From Hyphomicrobiales bacterium (GTDB lineage: Bacteria; Pseudomonadota; Alphaproteobacteria; Rhizobiales; Kaistiaceae): a stretch of 64,000 nucleotides of DNA. The position numbers and the translations under genes are program-made. The notes below the pieces were generated by a model, which saw nothing but the letters and a program-made list of their open reading frames with translations, searched no databases and had not been told where the DNA came from. Shown here piece by piece: positions 52,577 through 60,370 of the stretch; within the stretch, counting starts at the first letter, position 1; every line of letters starts with the position of its first letter. The DNA is taken from assembly GCA_017305635.1 (NCBI GenBank), contig JAFKKF010000018.1:47186-111185 (forward strand), read 5' to 3'.

Positions 52577-53526
52577 TGGTCGCGCTCCTCAACCGTCCCT
52601 GGATCTGGTCCTTCGTCGGCGCGGCCGTCGTCTTCATCGGTGCGCTCGCCATCACCGGCGGCCAGGGCGCCGGCGGCATGGTGACGGCGGCCTTCTCGCT
52701 CGCCCTCTTCATGGTCGTCGTCGGCACCGGGCAGATGTTCGTCATCACCCTCGGCCCGGGCAATGTCGACCTGTCGCTGCCCGCCAATATCGGGCTGGCC
52801 AGCGCCGTCGCCATGAAGGTGATGGACGGCAACGACGTGCTCGTCCCGCTCGGCATCGCGGCGGCGCTGGGCAGCGGCCTCGTCATCGGCATCTTCAACT
52901 ACCTGCTCATCTGGGCGCTCCGCATCCCGCCGATCATCGCGACGCTCTCGGCGAGCTTCATCATCCAATCGGTCGACATCAGCTATGGCCGTGGCCTGCA
53001 GATAAAGCCGCCGCCGGGCTTTGCCGACTTCACCAACTGGCAGGTGCCGGTCGGCGGCGTCGGCGTGCCGGTCATGGCGGTGGTGGTGATCCTCTTCTCG
53101 ATCGGGGCGGCGATCGTCCTCCAGCGCACCGTCTATGGCCGCTCCGTGCTCGCCATCGGCCAGAACATCCGCGCCGCCTGGCTGGCGGGAGTCAGGGTCG
53201 AGCGCGTGCGGTTCCTCACCTACGCGCTGTGCGGGCTGCTTGGCGGCCTCTCGGGCGCGCTGCTCGCCGGCTATTTCCGCGGCGCCTCGGTCGATATCGG
53301 CAACGAGTACCTCCTCGCCTCGATCGCGGTGGTGGTCATCGGCGGCACGTCGGTGGCGGGCGGCAAGGCGAACATCCCCGGCCTCTGGGGCGCCGCCCTG
53401 TTCCTCGTCGTCCTCCAGATCATGCTGAACAGCTATCACATCAGCGCCGGCGTGCGGCTGGTCATCACCGGCCTCGTCATCATCGGCGTGATCGTGGCGG
53501 CGGGCGGCCCCAAGGCGGCGCGATGA
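52576..53526 (+). CDS. CUT2 sugar ABC permease
   Basis: This is the second permease, 316 residues, with GTGQMFVITLGPGNVDLSLPANIGLAS near residues 45-72 and VVVIGGTSVAGGKANIPGLWGAAL near residue 255. The motif following the first loop reads GPGNVDLS rather than the common GGIDLS, marking a distinct subfamily. It begins at ATG 52576, coupled to the previous gene, and ends the operon. A rhizobial-type repeat follows immediately. Confidence 0.86.
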   Translation: MVALLNRPWIWSFVGAAVVFIGALAITGGQGAGGMVTAAFSLALFMVVVGTGQMFVITLGPGNVDLSLPANIGLASAVAMKVMDGNDVLVPLGIAAALGSGLVIGIFNYLLIWALRIPPIIATLSASFIIQSVDISYGRGLQIKPPPGFADFTNWQVPVGGVGVPVMAVVVILFSIGAAIVLQRTVYGRSVLAIGQNIRAAWLAGVRVERVRFLTYALCGLLGGLSGALLAGYFRGASVDIGNEYLLASIAVVVIGGTSVAGGKANIPGLWGAALFLVVLQIMLNSYHISAGVRLVITGLVIIGVIVAAGGPKAAR

Positions 53527-53590
53527 GCGTTTCCAGGAAAAGTGCGAAGCGGTTTTCCGTCCGGAAGAGCGATCAGTTGACTCTCGTCTG
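53524..53590. repeat. Extragenic palindromic repeat of rhizobial type
   Basis: Directly after the permease stop comes a segment with two small palindromes, TTTCCAGGAAA (53530-53540) and TTCCGTCCGGAA (53554-53565). From memory this GCGTTTCCAGGAAAAG...GGTTTTCCGTCCGGAA pattern is a very abundant intergenic element in Rhizobiales genomes. Only one copy is in this window, so repetition must be shown genome-wide. It fills the gap before the convergent acyltransferase gene. Confidence 0.6.
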
Positions 53591-53591
53591 A

Positions 53592-54581
53592 TCACGTTCG
53601 TCCCGGGCTCGCCTCCGGCGCCTTCGGCAGGCAGGTCGAGACGATCGCATCCCAGCTCGAGCTCTGCTCGTCGGTCATCGTTCCCTTCATGGCGGGTTCG
53701 AGGAGGCCGGCGCCGCGCGCGCCGGTGGCGACGCAGCCGCAGGTCGCCGGGCACATGCCCGGCTTGGCTGCGGAAGCCTCGCAGCTCTGCGTGCAGCCGC
53801 GCATGAACTCGCGCGCCAGCGCGTCCTGGCCGGAGCCGATCATGGGGAGCGCGAGGGAGAGCAGCCCGATCAGGATCGGCTGGTGGATGAGGTAGATCGG
53901 CAGGCTCCAGCGCCCGATGAAGGCGAGCGGCCGCCAGGCCCTGGCGGGGTTCCAGCGCGCGAGCCGGGCGGTGACGCCATGGTCGAGCGCGAGGCGGGCG
54001 AGCGCCATGCCGACGAGGACGACGCCGAACCAGGGCAGCAGCGGCACGTAGTCGACCGTGTTCCGCGGATGCGGCGACAGGCCGATGAAGAGGAGCGGCG
54101 GCCAGTCGAACACGTCGTTCTGCAGGAAGAAGGGCGCCGCGATCGCGCCCGCGCCGCAAAGAAGGAGGAACCAGGCCGGCACCCGGAGGAAGGGGAGCGC
54201 CAGCACGCTCGACAGCGCGATGCAGTGGAGGATGCCGAAATAGACGAAGTCCTCGCCCATCGCGAGCCGGGTGCCGACCGAGACGAGGATCGCCGATCCG
54301 GCGATGATGGCGAGCCGCCTGAGGAACAGGCCGCGGCGGAAGCCGTTGCGATGCGCGAGAATCAGGTTGAAGCCGGAAAGGCCGACGAAGGTGCCGGCGA
54401 CGGTGCGCGCGAAGGCCTTCCAGCCGGGATCGCCGATCACGTCGGCCTCGATCAGGCCGTTCGACCACAGGTCCCAGGAAAAGTGGTAGGCGATCATGCC
54501 GAGGACGGCGATGCCGCGGAGCACGTCTATGGCCTGGAGCCGCGGATTGCGGCCATCCGGCTCCGTGATCGGATAGGTCAA
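53592..54581 (-). CDS. DUF1624/HGSNAT-type membrane acyltransferase
   Basis: This 329-residue polytopic protein starts at TTG 54581, with GGGAGG 7-8 bases upstream and no ATG nearby. The conserved DUF1624 opening RLQAIDVLRGIAVLGMIAYHFSWDLW (residues about 12-38) carries the His-Asp region of heparan-alpha-glucosaminide acetyltransferase-like enzymes. About seven helices follow (LHCIALSSVLALPFL, WSLPIYLIHQPILIGLL). The C-terminal tail of some 60 residues is soluble and contains six cysteines (CTQSC, GMC, TCGC, STC). It may modify a periplasmic or envelope sugar; target unknown. Confidence 0.8.
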   Translation of the reverse strand: MTYPITEPDGRNPRLQAIDVLRGIAVLGMIAYHFSWDLWSNGLIEADVIGDPGWKAFARTVAGTFVGLSGFNLILAHRNGFRRGLFLRRLAIIAGSAILVSVGTRLAMGEDFVYFGILHCIALSSVLALPFLRVPAWFLLLCGAGAIAAPFFLQNDVFDWPPLLFIGLSPHPRNTVDYVPLLPWFGVVLVGMALARLALDHGVTARLARWNPARAWRPLAFIGRWSLPIYLIHQPILIGLLSLALPMIGSGQDALAREFMRGCTQSCEASAAKPGMCPATCGCVATGARGAGLLEPAMKGTMTDEQSSSWDAIVSTCLPKAPEASPGRT

Positions 54582-54723
54582 GGAAGCACCCTCCCGGGGG
54601 CACGATGGGCGCCGCGATCTTGCGGCCGGCAATCCGCCCGCGCAACCCGTTCCAGAGGCCGTCAAGGAAGGGTGGACACAAGGCCGGAAGGCCTGTATTG
54701 GGGCGTCGGCCAAGCGGTCGCCA

Positions 54724-54794
54724 GGAGCGGCCTGCCGGGCTCGGACCGGCATCTACCGCATTGCAAAAGCGGGGTTCCCCGCGCATTATCCCGC
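54724..54794 (-). pseudogene. tRNA-Ala-like remnant
   Basis: On the minus strand a T-arm (GCCGG-TCCGAGC-CCGGC, perfect 5-bp stem) follows an anticodon arm with loop TTTGCAA (anticodon UGC, alanine) and a stem with four pairs plus one T-T mismatch. The acceptor strands pair only 5 of 7, the T-loop has TCC instead of TTC, and the D-arm is about four bases too short. I read it as a degenerate tRNA or tRNA-derived relic. It occupies the otherwise empty 304-base gap between the acyltransferase and acpXL genes; nothing else is clear there. Confidence 0.35.
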
Positions 54795-54885
54795 GTCCGA
54801 TTGGCAACTGATTTCACGACGTGGTAAGCCGCGTCGGCGGCTCGCCGGGCGTGCTGGCTGAGCTCAAAGGATGGCTGGAGTCCTC

Positions 54886-55167
54886 ATGTCTTCGACTTTC
54901 GACGTAGTAGCCAAGGTCATCTCCGAGACGAGCGAGATACCGCTGGAGCAGATCACGCCGGAATCCCACGCCATCGATGACCTCGGCATCGACAGCCTCG
55001 ATTTCCTCGACATCGTCTTCGCCCTCGACAAGAAGTTCGGGATCAAGATCCCGCTCGAGCGCTGGACCGAGGAGGTCAACGAGGGCCGCGCCTCGGTCGA
55101 CGACTATTTCGTCCTGAAGAACCTGTGCGCCCGCATCGACGAGCTCGTCGCCGCGAAGAACGCCTGA
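54886..55167 (+). CDS. acpXL: Very-long-chain acyl carrier protein AcpXL
   Basis: This 93-residue acyl carrier protein has the AcpXL-specific layout: [25 protein letters not shown] at the start, phosphopantetheine Ser37 in GIDSLD, then KIPLERW and [15 protein letters not shown] chose ATG 54886 (MSSTFD, GGAG 5 bases upstream) over ATG 54871. AcpXL carries the 27-hydroxyoctacosanoate-type fatty acid for lipid A in rhizobia. It leads a six-gene cluster ending in lpxXL. Confidence 0.95.
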   Translation: MSSTFDVVAKVISETSEIPLEQITPESHAIDDLGIDSLDFLDIVFALDKKFGIKIPLERWTEEVNEGRASVDDYFVLKNLCARIDELVAAKNA

Positions 55168-55180
55168 CCGCTTCGCCGCC

Positions 55181-55648
55181 ATGCGCCTCGAATATTTCGA
55201 AATGATCGACAGCGTCGACGCGTTCGACGCCGAGAAAGGCCATATCGAGGCGACCGCGCACGTGCCCGACGGCAGCCCGGTCTTCGAGGGCCATTTCCCG
55301 ACCTATCCGATCATGCCCGGGGTCATGCTGCTGGAGACGATGAACCACGCCTCCGGCTACCTGATGCTCGGCCTCAACCAGTGCTCCAAGCTGCCGTTCT
55401 TCGTCGGCTCGAAGCGCGTCAAGATCCGCCGCTTCGTGACCCCCGGCCAGGTGATGAAGGTCGCCGTCGACCTCGTCCATGAAGGCTCCGGCTTCTGCGT
55501 CACCAAGGGCACCATCCGCGTCGGCAAGGAATTGATCGCCGAGGCGGAGATGACCATGATGCTCATGAACTTCCCGACCCCCGAGCTTGGCGCCGAGGTC
55601 GTGCGCCGCGCCGTCCTTGCCGGGATGAAGCTGCCCGTTACCGCCTGA
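55181..55648 (+). CDS. fabZXL: 3-hydroxyacyl-ACP dehydratase FabZXL
   Basis: This 155-residue hotdog dehydratase has catalytic His38 in FEGHFPTYPIMPGV and Glu52 in LLETMNHASG. It is of the FabZ type but about 10-15 residues longer than housekeeping FabZ. It would dehydrate 3-hydroxyacyl-AcpXL during very-long-chain elongation. It lies 13 bases after acpXL and 16 bases before the first ketosynthase gene. Confidence 0.92.
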   Translation: MRLEYFEMIDSVDAFDAEKGHIEATAHVPDGSPVFEGHFPTYPIMPGVMLLETMNHASGYLMLGLNQCSKLPFFVGSKRVKIRRFVTPGQVMKVAVDLVHEGSGFCVTKGTIRVGKELIAEAEMTMMLMNFPTPELGAEVVRRAVLAGMKLPVTA

Positions 55649-55664
55649 CCGGAAAGGTCCGCCG

Positions 55665-56873
55665 ATGTCGCGCGAAGTCTGGATAACCGGCATCGGCCTG
55701 ACATCGAGCCTCGGCGAGGGGCTCGATGCCCATTGGCAGGCCATGGTCGAGGCCGAGCACCCGCAGCCGGTCATCAATACCGAGCTCTGCGCGCCCTATC
55801 CGGTCCACCCGATGGTACCGCTCGATTTCGACAAGCAGATCCCGAAGCGCGGCGACCAGCGGCAGATGGAGAACTGGCAGCGCGTCGGCGTCTATACCGC
55901 CGGCCTCGCGCTTGCCGATGCCGGCATTGCCGGCGACATGGACGTGCTTTCGCGCACCCACATGGTGGTCGGCGCGAGCGGCGGCGAGCGCGACTATGCC
56001 GTCGATTCGGCGATCCTCGCCGACGTCGGCAAGGCCCCCGACCCGCTCGACTTCCTGAACGAGCGCCTGTCCAACGACCTCCGCCCGACGCTGTTCCTCG
56101 CCCAGCTCCCGAACCTCGTCGCCGGCAACATCTCCATCGTCCACAAGGTCACCGGCTCCTCGCGCACCCTCCTCGGCGAGGAGAGCGCCGGCATTTCGGC
56201 GGTCGAGGTCGCCGAGCGCCGCATCCGCGCCGGCCAGGGCGACATCTTCCTCGTCGGCGGCGCCGTCATCGCCGAGCGCAAGGATTCGATCATGATCCTG
56301 GCCGGCGGCGGCTGGGGCTGGAAGGGCGATCCGGCCCCGGTCTGGGCGCGTCCGGAAAAGGGCGGCGGCTCGGTCAACGGCTCGGTCGGCGCCTTCCTCG
56401 TCCTCGAGGCGCGCGAGCACGCCGAGGCCCGCGGCCGCAAGCCCTATGCCCAGCTCGGGCCCGTCTTCTCCGACCGCTCCATGCGCCGGCCCGGCGAGGC
56501 CGCCGCCAATGCCGCCCGCCAGTTCGAGGCGATCAGCAACGCCGCCCATCATCATCCGCTCGCCGTCATCACCGGCGCCACCGGCGTCGCCGGCCCGACC
56601 CGCGAGGAGCGCGACTTCCTCGCCGGGCTGATGGAGAAGGGCGAGGTATCGACTGTGCGCGCGGCGAGCAATATGCTCGGCACCGCCATCGACGCCAGCT
56701 TCGCCTCCAACATCGCGCTTGCCGCCCTCGCTTTGTCGCGGAAGGGCTTCTACAAGCCCACCGACGATACCGGCTTCGAGAAGCCGCTGGCGGTGGCGCC
56801 CGAGGCGATCGCGGTCATCACCTGGGGCCTCTGGCGCGGCGAGGGCATGGGGCTCGTCGAAGCCGTCAGCTAG
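55665..56873 (+). CDS. fabF2XL: Ketosynthase-like protein FabF2XL, active-site residues missing
   Basis: The 402-residue protein has the overall thiolase/KAS fold (ITGIGLTSSLGEGLDAHWQAM; GGGSVNGSVGAFLVLEAREHAEARG). The catalytic triad is gone: the nucleophile position reads GSSRT (Ser165) instead of ACASG, the NAHGT loop reads GATGVAGP near residue 302, and the SNKSMLGH loop reads ASNMLGTA near residue 336. It is thus unlikely to condense by itself. Its intact partner FabF1XL follows 12 bases downstream. The arrangement resembles KS-alpha/chain-length-factor pairs. Confidence 0.88.
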   Translation: MSREVWITGIGLTSSLGEGLDAHWQAMVEAEHPQPVINTELCAPYPVHPMVPLDFDKQIPKRGDQRQMENWQRVGVYTAGLALADAGIAGDMDVLSRTHMVVGASGGERDYAVDSAILADVGKAPDPLDFLNERLSNDLRPTLFLAQLPNLVAGNISIVHKVTGSSRTLLGEESAGISAVEVAERRIRAGQGDIFLVGGAVIAERKDSIMILAGGGWGWKGDPAPVWARPEKGGGSVNGSVGAFLVLEAREHAEARGRKPYAQLGPVFSDRSMRRPGEAAANAARQFEAISNAAHHHPLAVITGATGVAGPTREERDFLAGLMEKGEVSTVRAASNMLGTAIDASFASNIALAALALSRKGFYKPTDDTGFEKPLAVAPEAIAVITWGLWRGEGMGLVEAVS

Positions 56874-56885
56874 GGAACTCGAGAA

Positions 56886-58163
56886 ATGGCCAAGCCGTCG
56901 CTCCGCGATCATCGCAACCGTCCCGTGGTCGCGATCACCGGCATCGGGATGATCTCGTCTCTGGGCGTCGGCCTGGAGGAGAACTGGCAGGCGATGACCG
57001 CCGGCAAGTCGGGCGTGCACCGCATCACCCGCTTCCCGACGACGCACCTCAAGACGACGATCGCCGGCACCATCGACTACCTGAAGGGCGACTTCCAGAG
57101 CCTCACGCTCCAGGCCGGCGAGCTCGCCGGCGACGAGGCCGTCCGCATGTCCGGCCTCGGCAAGCCGGGCGATTTCCCCGGGCCGCTCTTCACCGCCATC
57201 CCGCCGGTCGAGATGGAGTGGAAGCTCCGCCGCCGGCTCTACGATGCCGCCGACCCGGCGATCAGCGACGCCTATGACCGCATGATCGCGGTCGCCGGCG
57301 AAGCCAACGATCACCACGAATACGAGCAGCTCATGTACGGGCACGTCGGCGAGAAGCTCGCCGAGCGCTTCGGCACCAAGGGCGCGCCGATCGCGCTGAC
57401 CACCGCCTGCGCCTCCGGCGCCACCGCCATCCAGCTCGGCGTCGAGGCCATCCGCCGCGGCGAGACCAAGGCGGCGCTCTGCATCGGCACCGACTGCTCG
57501 GTCTCGGCCGAGGCGGTCATCCGCTTCTCGCTCCTCTCGGCCCTCTCGACCTCCAACGAGGTGCCCGAGGAAGCCTCGCGTCCCTTTTCCAAGAACCGCG
57601 ACGGCTTCGTCATCGCCGAGGGCTCGGCGGCCCTGGTCCTCGAGGACCATGACGCGGCCGTCGCGCGCGGCGCCACCATCCTCGGCGTCATCCGGGGGGC
57701 GGCCGAGAAGGCCGACGACTTCCACCGCACGCGCTCCAAGCCGGACGGCTCGGCGATCATCGCTGCGCTCCGCAACACCTTCGACGATGCCGGCGTCACG
57801 CCGGAGCAGATCGACTACATCAACGCCCACGGCACCGGCACGCCGGAGAACGACCGCATGGAGGCGATGTCGCTGGAAAAGGTCTTCGGCGAGCGCGTCC
57901 ACGACGTGCCGATCTCGTCCAACAAGTCGATGCTCGGCCATACCCTCACCTCGTCCGGCGCCATCGAGGCGGTGCTGACGGTGAAGACGATCCAGAGCGG
58001 CGTCATCCTGCCGACGATCAACTACCAGGTCCCCGATCCCGGCATCGTCCTCGACGTCGTGCCGAACGTCGCCCGCGAGCAGCAGGCGACGACGGTGCTG
58101 TCGAACTCCTTCGGCTTCGGCGGCCAGAACGCCTGCCTGATCATCGCCGCGGAGCCGGCGTGA
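56886..58163 (+). CDS. fabF1XL: Beta-ketoacyl-ACP synthase FabF1XL
   Basis: This 425-residue condensing enzyme has a complete Cys-His-His triad: Cys175 in TACASG, His315 in NAHGTGT and His352 in SNKSMLGHT. The C-terminal GFGGQNACLI is canonical. It catalyses malonyl condensation with acyl-AcpXL in building the very long lipid A chain. Its gene directly follows that of the inactive-looking homologue, supporting a heterodimer. Confidence 0.93.
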   Translation: MAKPSLRDHRNRPVVAITGIGMISSLGVGLEENWQAMTAGKSGVHRITRFPTTHLKTTIAGTIDYLKGDFQSLTLQAGELAGDEAVRMSGLGKPGDFPGPLFTAIPPVEMEWKLRRRLYDAADPAISDAYDRMIAVAGEANDHHEYEQLMYGHVGEKLAERFGTKGAPIALTTACASGATAIQLGVEAIRRGETKAALCIGTDCSVSAEAVIRFSLLSALSTSNEVPEEASRPFSKNRDGFVIAEGSAALVLEDHDAAVARGATILGVIRGAAEKADDFHRTRSKPDGSAIIAALRNTFDDAGVTPEQIDYINAHGTGTPENDRMEAMSLEKVFGERVHDVPISSNKSMLGHTLTSSGAIEAVLTVKTIQSGVILPTINYQVPDPGIVLDVVPNVAREQQATTVLSNSFGFGGQNACLIIAAEPA

Positions 58164-58193
58164 AGCCGTCTCCGTTTCGAGCTTCCTCCGATC

Positions 58194-58267
58194 GCGCCCC
58201 CTCAGTCGCCTTCGGCGACAGCTCCCCCGCAAACGGGGGAGCAACCAGGTCCCGGTGGAGGGGGCGC
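58194..58267. repeat. Compound extragenic palindromic element
   Basis: Perfect outer arms GCGCCCCCTC (58194-58203) and GAGGGGGCGC (58258-58267) enclose two hairpins: GTCGCC-TTC-GGCGAC (58205-58219) and GCTCCCCCG-CAAA-CGGGGGAGC (58221-58242). It lies between fabF1XL and adh within the lipid cluster. The layout matches a repeat type common in intergenic DNA of rhizobia. It may attenuate or protect the transcript, or simply be a mobile palindrome inserted into the operon. Confidence 0.7.
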
Positions 58268-58290
58268 AAACCCTGTCCACGGACACTCAA

Positions 58291-59316
58291 ATGCGCGCAC
58301 TCCAGCTACTCGATAACCGCTCCGTCACCGTCACCGACCTGCCCGATCCGCCGCCGCCGGGCGAGGGCGAGGTGCAGGTCAGGATCGGCGCCGTCGCCCT
58401 CAACCACATCGACGTCTGGGGCTGGCGCGGCATGGCCTTCGCCAAGCGGAAGCTGCCGATCGTCGTCGGCGTCGAGGCGGCCGGCACCGTAGATGCGGTC
58501 GGCGCCGGCGTCACCGACCTGAAGAAGGGCGACACGGTCGCCATCTTCGGTGCCGAGACCTGCGGGCGCTGCGCCGCCTGCCTCGCCGGGCGCGACAATT
58601 TCTGCGAGAACGTGCAAGGGATCCGCGGCTTCCATGTCGACGGCCTCGCCCGCGAGCGGCTGAACATCGCTGCCCGCCTCGCGGTCAAGGCGCCCGCCGG
58701 CGTCAGCGTCGTCGAGGCCGCCTGCGCGCCCGTCACCTACGGCACGCCGGAGCACATGCTCTTCGACAATGCCAGGCTCGAGGCCGGCCAGACCATCCTC
58801 GTCCAGGCCGGCGGCTCCGGCATCGGCACCGCCGCCATCCAGCTCGCCAAGGCCGTCGGCGCCATCGTCATCACCACCGTCGGCTCGCCCGACAAGATCG
58901 AGAAGGCCAGGGCCCTCGGCGCCGACTTCGTCATCAACTACCGCGAGGAGCGCTTCGAGGGGGTGGTCCGCAAGATCACGCGCAAGAAGGGCGTCGACGT
59001 GGTCTTCGAGCATGTCGGGCCGGACACGTTCCAGCAGAGCATGTTCTGCATGAAGCGCGGCGGCGTGCTCGTCACCTGCGGCTCGACCACCGGCGTCTCC
59101 TCCGAGATCAACCTCTTCGCCCTCTACCAGCAGCAGCTCCGCCTGATGGGCTCGTTCGGCTGCAACATCCGGAACCTCCGCGATTCGCTCGGCAAGATGG
59201 CCGCGGGCGTCGCCCGCCCGGTGATCGATTCGACCATCGCGCTCGAGGACATCGACGCGGCGCTCGCCCGCATGGAAACGCGGCAGGTCTTCGGCAAGAT
59301 CATCGTGACCCTGTAA
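58291..59316 (+). CDS. Zinc-type MDR dehydrogenase of the acpXL cluster
   Basis: This 341-residue MDR enzyme has the structural zinc cysteines CGRCAACLAGRDNFC, the nucleotide loop QAGGSGIGTAAIQLAKAVG and a C-terminal KIIVTL. I chose ATG 58291; a longer frame would extend into the repeat element. It is related to the oxidoreductase at 23653-24669. In other rhizobia a similar adh gene lies between fabF1XL and lpxXL, with a proposed role in making or reducing the very-long-chain fatty acid; its reaction is not established. Confidence 0.85.
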   Translation: MRALQLLDNRSVTVTDLPDPPPPGEGEVQVRIGAVALNHIDVWGWRGMAFAKRKLPIVVGVEAAGTVDAVGAGVTDLKKGDTVAIFGAETCGRCAACLAGRDNFCENVQGIRGFHVDGLARERLNIAARLAVKAPAGVSVVEAACAPVTYGTPEHMLFDNARLEAGQTILVQAGGSGIGTAAIQLAKAVGAIVITTVGSPDKIEKARALGADFVINYREERFEGVVRKITRKKGVDVVFEHVGPDTFQQSMFCMKRGGVLVTCGSTTGVSSEINLFALYQQQLRLMGSFGCNIRNLRDSLGKMAAGVARPVIDSTIALEDIDAALARMETRQVFGKIIVTL

Positions 59317-59320
59317 GGCC

Positions 59321-60325
59321 GTGGCGCCGCGCGATCCGGAACGCAGCCTCTTCGAGCGCCTGGCGCGCGCGCCGGGCGGCCAGCGCGTCGTCGCCGGCCT
59401 GATGCACTTCACCTTCGAGACGGCGCGGCTGATCGGGCGCACCGCCGCCGGCCGCATCGCCAGCGACATCCTTCGCGAGATCGGGCCGTTTTCCTCCGAG
59501 CATCAGGTGGCGCTCGCCAATCTCGAGAAGGCCTTCCCGGAGAAGCCGCCGCTCGAGCGCGCGCAGATCCTCTCCGGCGTCTACGACAACCTCGCCCGCG
59601 CCACCATCGACTATGCCTTCATGCGCGAGATCGCCGCCGCCTTCGATCCGAAGAAGCCGACCGGCGGCATGATCGAGCATGTCGGCATCGAGAACGTCTT
59701 CGCCATCCGCGATTCGAAGAAGCCCTGCATCGTCTTCGGCGCGCACTACGGCAACTGGGAGATGGCGGCGGCGATCGGTCATCGCATCGGCGTGCCGATC
59801 ACGGCGCTCTACCGGCCGCCGGCCAACCCTTTCGTCGCCACCGAGATGGATCGCCGGCGCACCTTCGTCAACAAGCTGGTGGTATCCGGGCGCGGCGCGG
59901 CGATCCAGATCGCCGGCGCCATCCTCAACGGCTCCCATGTCGGCGTCATCGTCGACCAGCGCATCTCGGAAGGCGTGAAGATGGATTTCTTCGGCCGCCC
60001 GGCCTGGAGCAATCCGATCATCGGCATCCTCGCCCGCCACTACGAGACGCCGGTCTATGCCTGCCGCACCGTGCGCCTGAAGGGTGGCCGGTTCTGGACC
60101 GAGATGACGCCGCCGCTCGAATTCCCGCGTGACGAGACCGGCCGCATCAACGCCGACGCCGCCAACCGCATGATCCACGGGCTGGTCGAGAGCTGGATCC
60201 GCGAGCATCCCGAGCAATGGCTGTGGCTGCACGACCGCTGGAAGGACGGTGACAAGGCGCCGTTGCCGCCCGCGCAGCTGGCGAAGCGCCGGAAGGCGCG
60301 GCGCGAGGCCGGTCGGCCGTCATAG
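59321..60325 (+). CDS. lpxXL: Lipid A very-long-chain acyltransferase LpxXL
   Basis: This 334-residue member of the LpxL/HtrB family starts at GTG 59321, only 4 bases after the adh stop. The HX4(D/E) catalytic motif is HYGNWE (His142, Glu147). QRISEGVKMDFFGRPAW and HPEQWLWLHDRWK are typical of the family. It moves the long hydroxy-acyl chain from AcpXL to lipid A on the inner face of the inner membrane. Its stop is overlapped by a PHO-box-like sequence for the next operon. Confidence 0.92.
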   Translation: MAPRDPERSLFERLARAPGGQRVVAGLMHFTFETARLIGRTAAGRIASDILREIGPFSSEHQVALANLEKAFPEKPPLERAQILSGVYDNLARATIDYAFMREIAAAFDPKKPTGGMIEHVGIENVFAIRDSKKPCIVFGAHYGNWEMAAAIGHRIGVPITALYRPPANPFVATEMDRRRTFVNKLVVSGRGAAIQIAGAILNGSHVGVIVDQRISEGVKMDFFGRPAWSNPIIGILARHYETPVYACRTVRLKGGRFWTEMTPPLEFPRDETGRINADAANRMIHGLVESWIREHPEQWLWLHDRWKDGDKAPLPPAQLAKRRKARREAGRPS

Positions 60326-60334
60326 AAATGTGAA
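60317..60334 (+). promoter_or_regulatory. Candidate PHO box upstream of the betaine-lipid operon
   Basis: CCGTCAT-AGAA-ATGTGAA forms two PhoB-type half-sites in direct repeat with the usual 11-base period; the first matches CTGTCAT at 6 of 7 positions and the second is weaker. It ends 36 bases before the metallophosphoesterase gene. Betaine-lipid synthesis is known to be induced by phosphate limitation in rhizobia, which raises its credibility. Confidence 0.5.
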
Positions 60335-60370
60335 GCAAATCACCTATCCGGCTCGCCAGAAGCAAGCCGG

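Noticed and set aside
54726..54794. tRNA-Cys on the plus strand at the same place (loop TTGCAAA)
   Set aside because: On the plus strand the loop would give a GCA anticodon, but no T-arm or acceptor pairing follows; the minus-strand reading has a perfect T-arm.
55638..58286. Very long open frame on the minus strand across the ketosynthase genes (also at 48817-51465, 30936-33032 and others)
   Set aside because: The translations are Arg/Gly/Asp/Ala-rich low-complexity text without family motifs, antisense to genes with clear motifs. Long antisense frames are expected in GC-rich DNA with GC-biased third positions.
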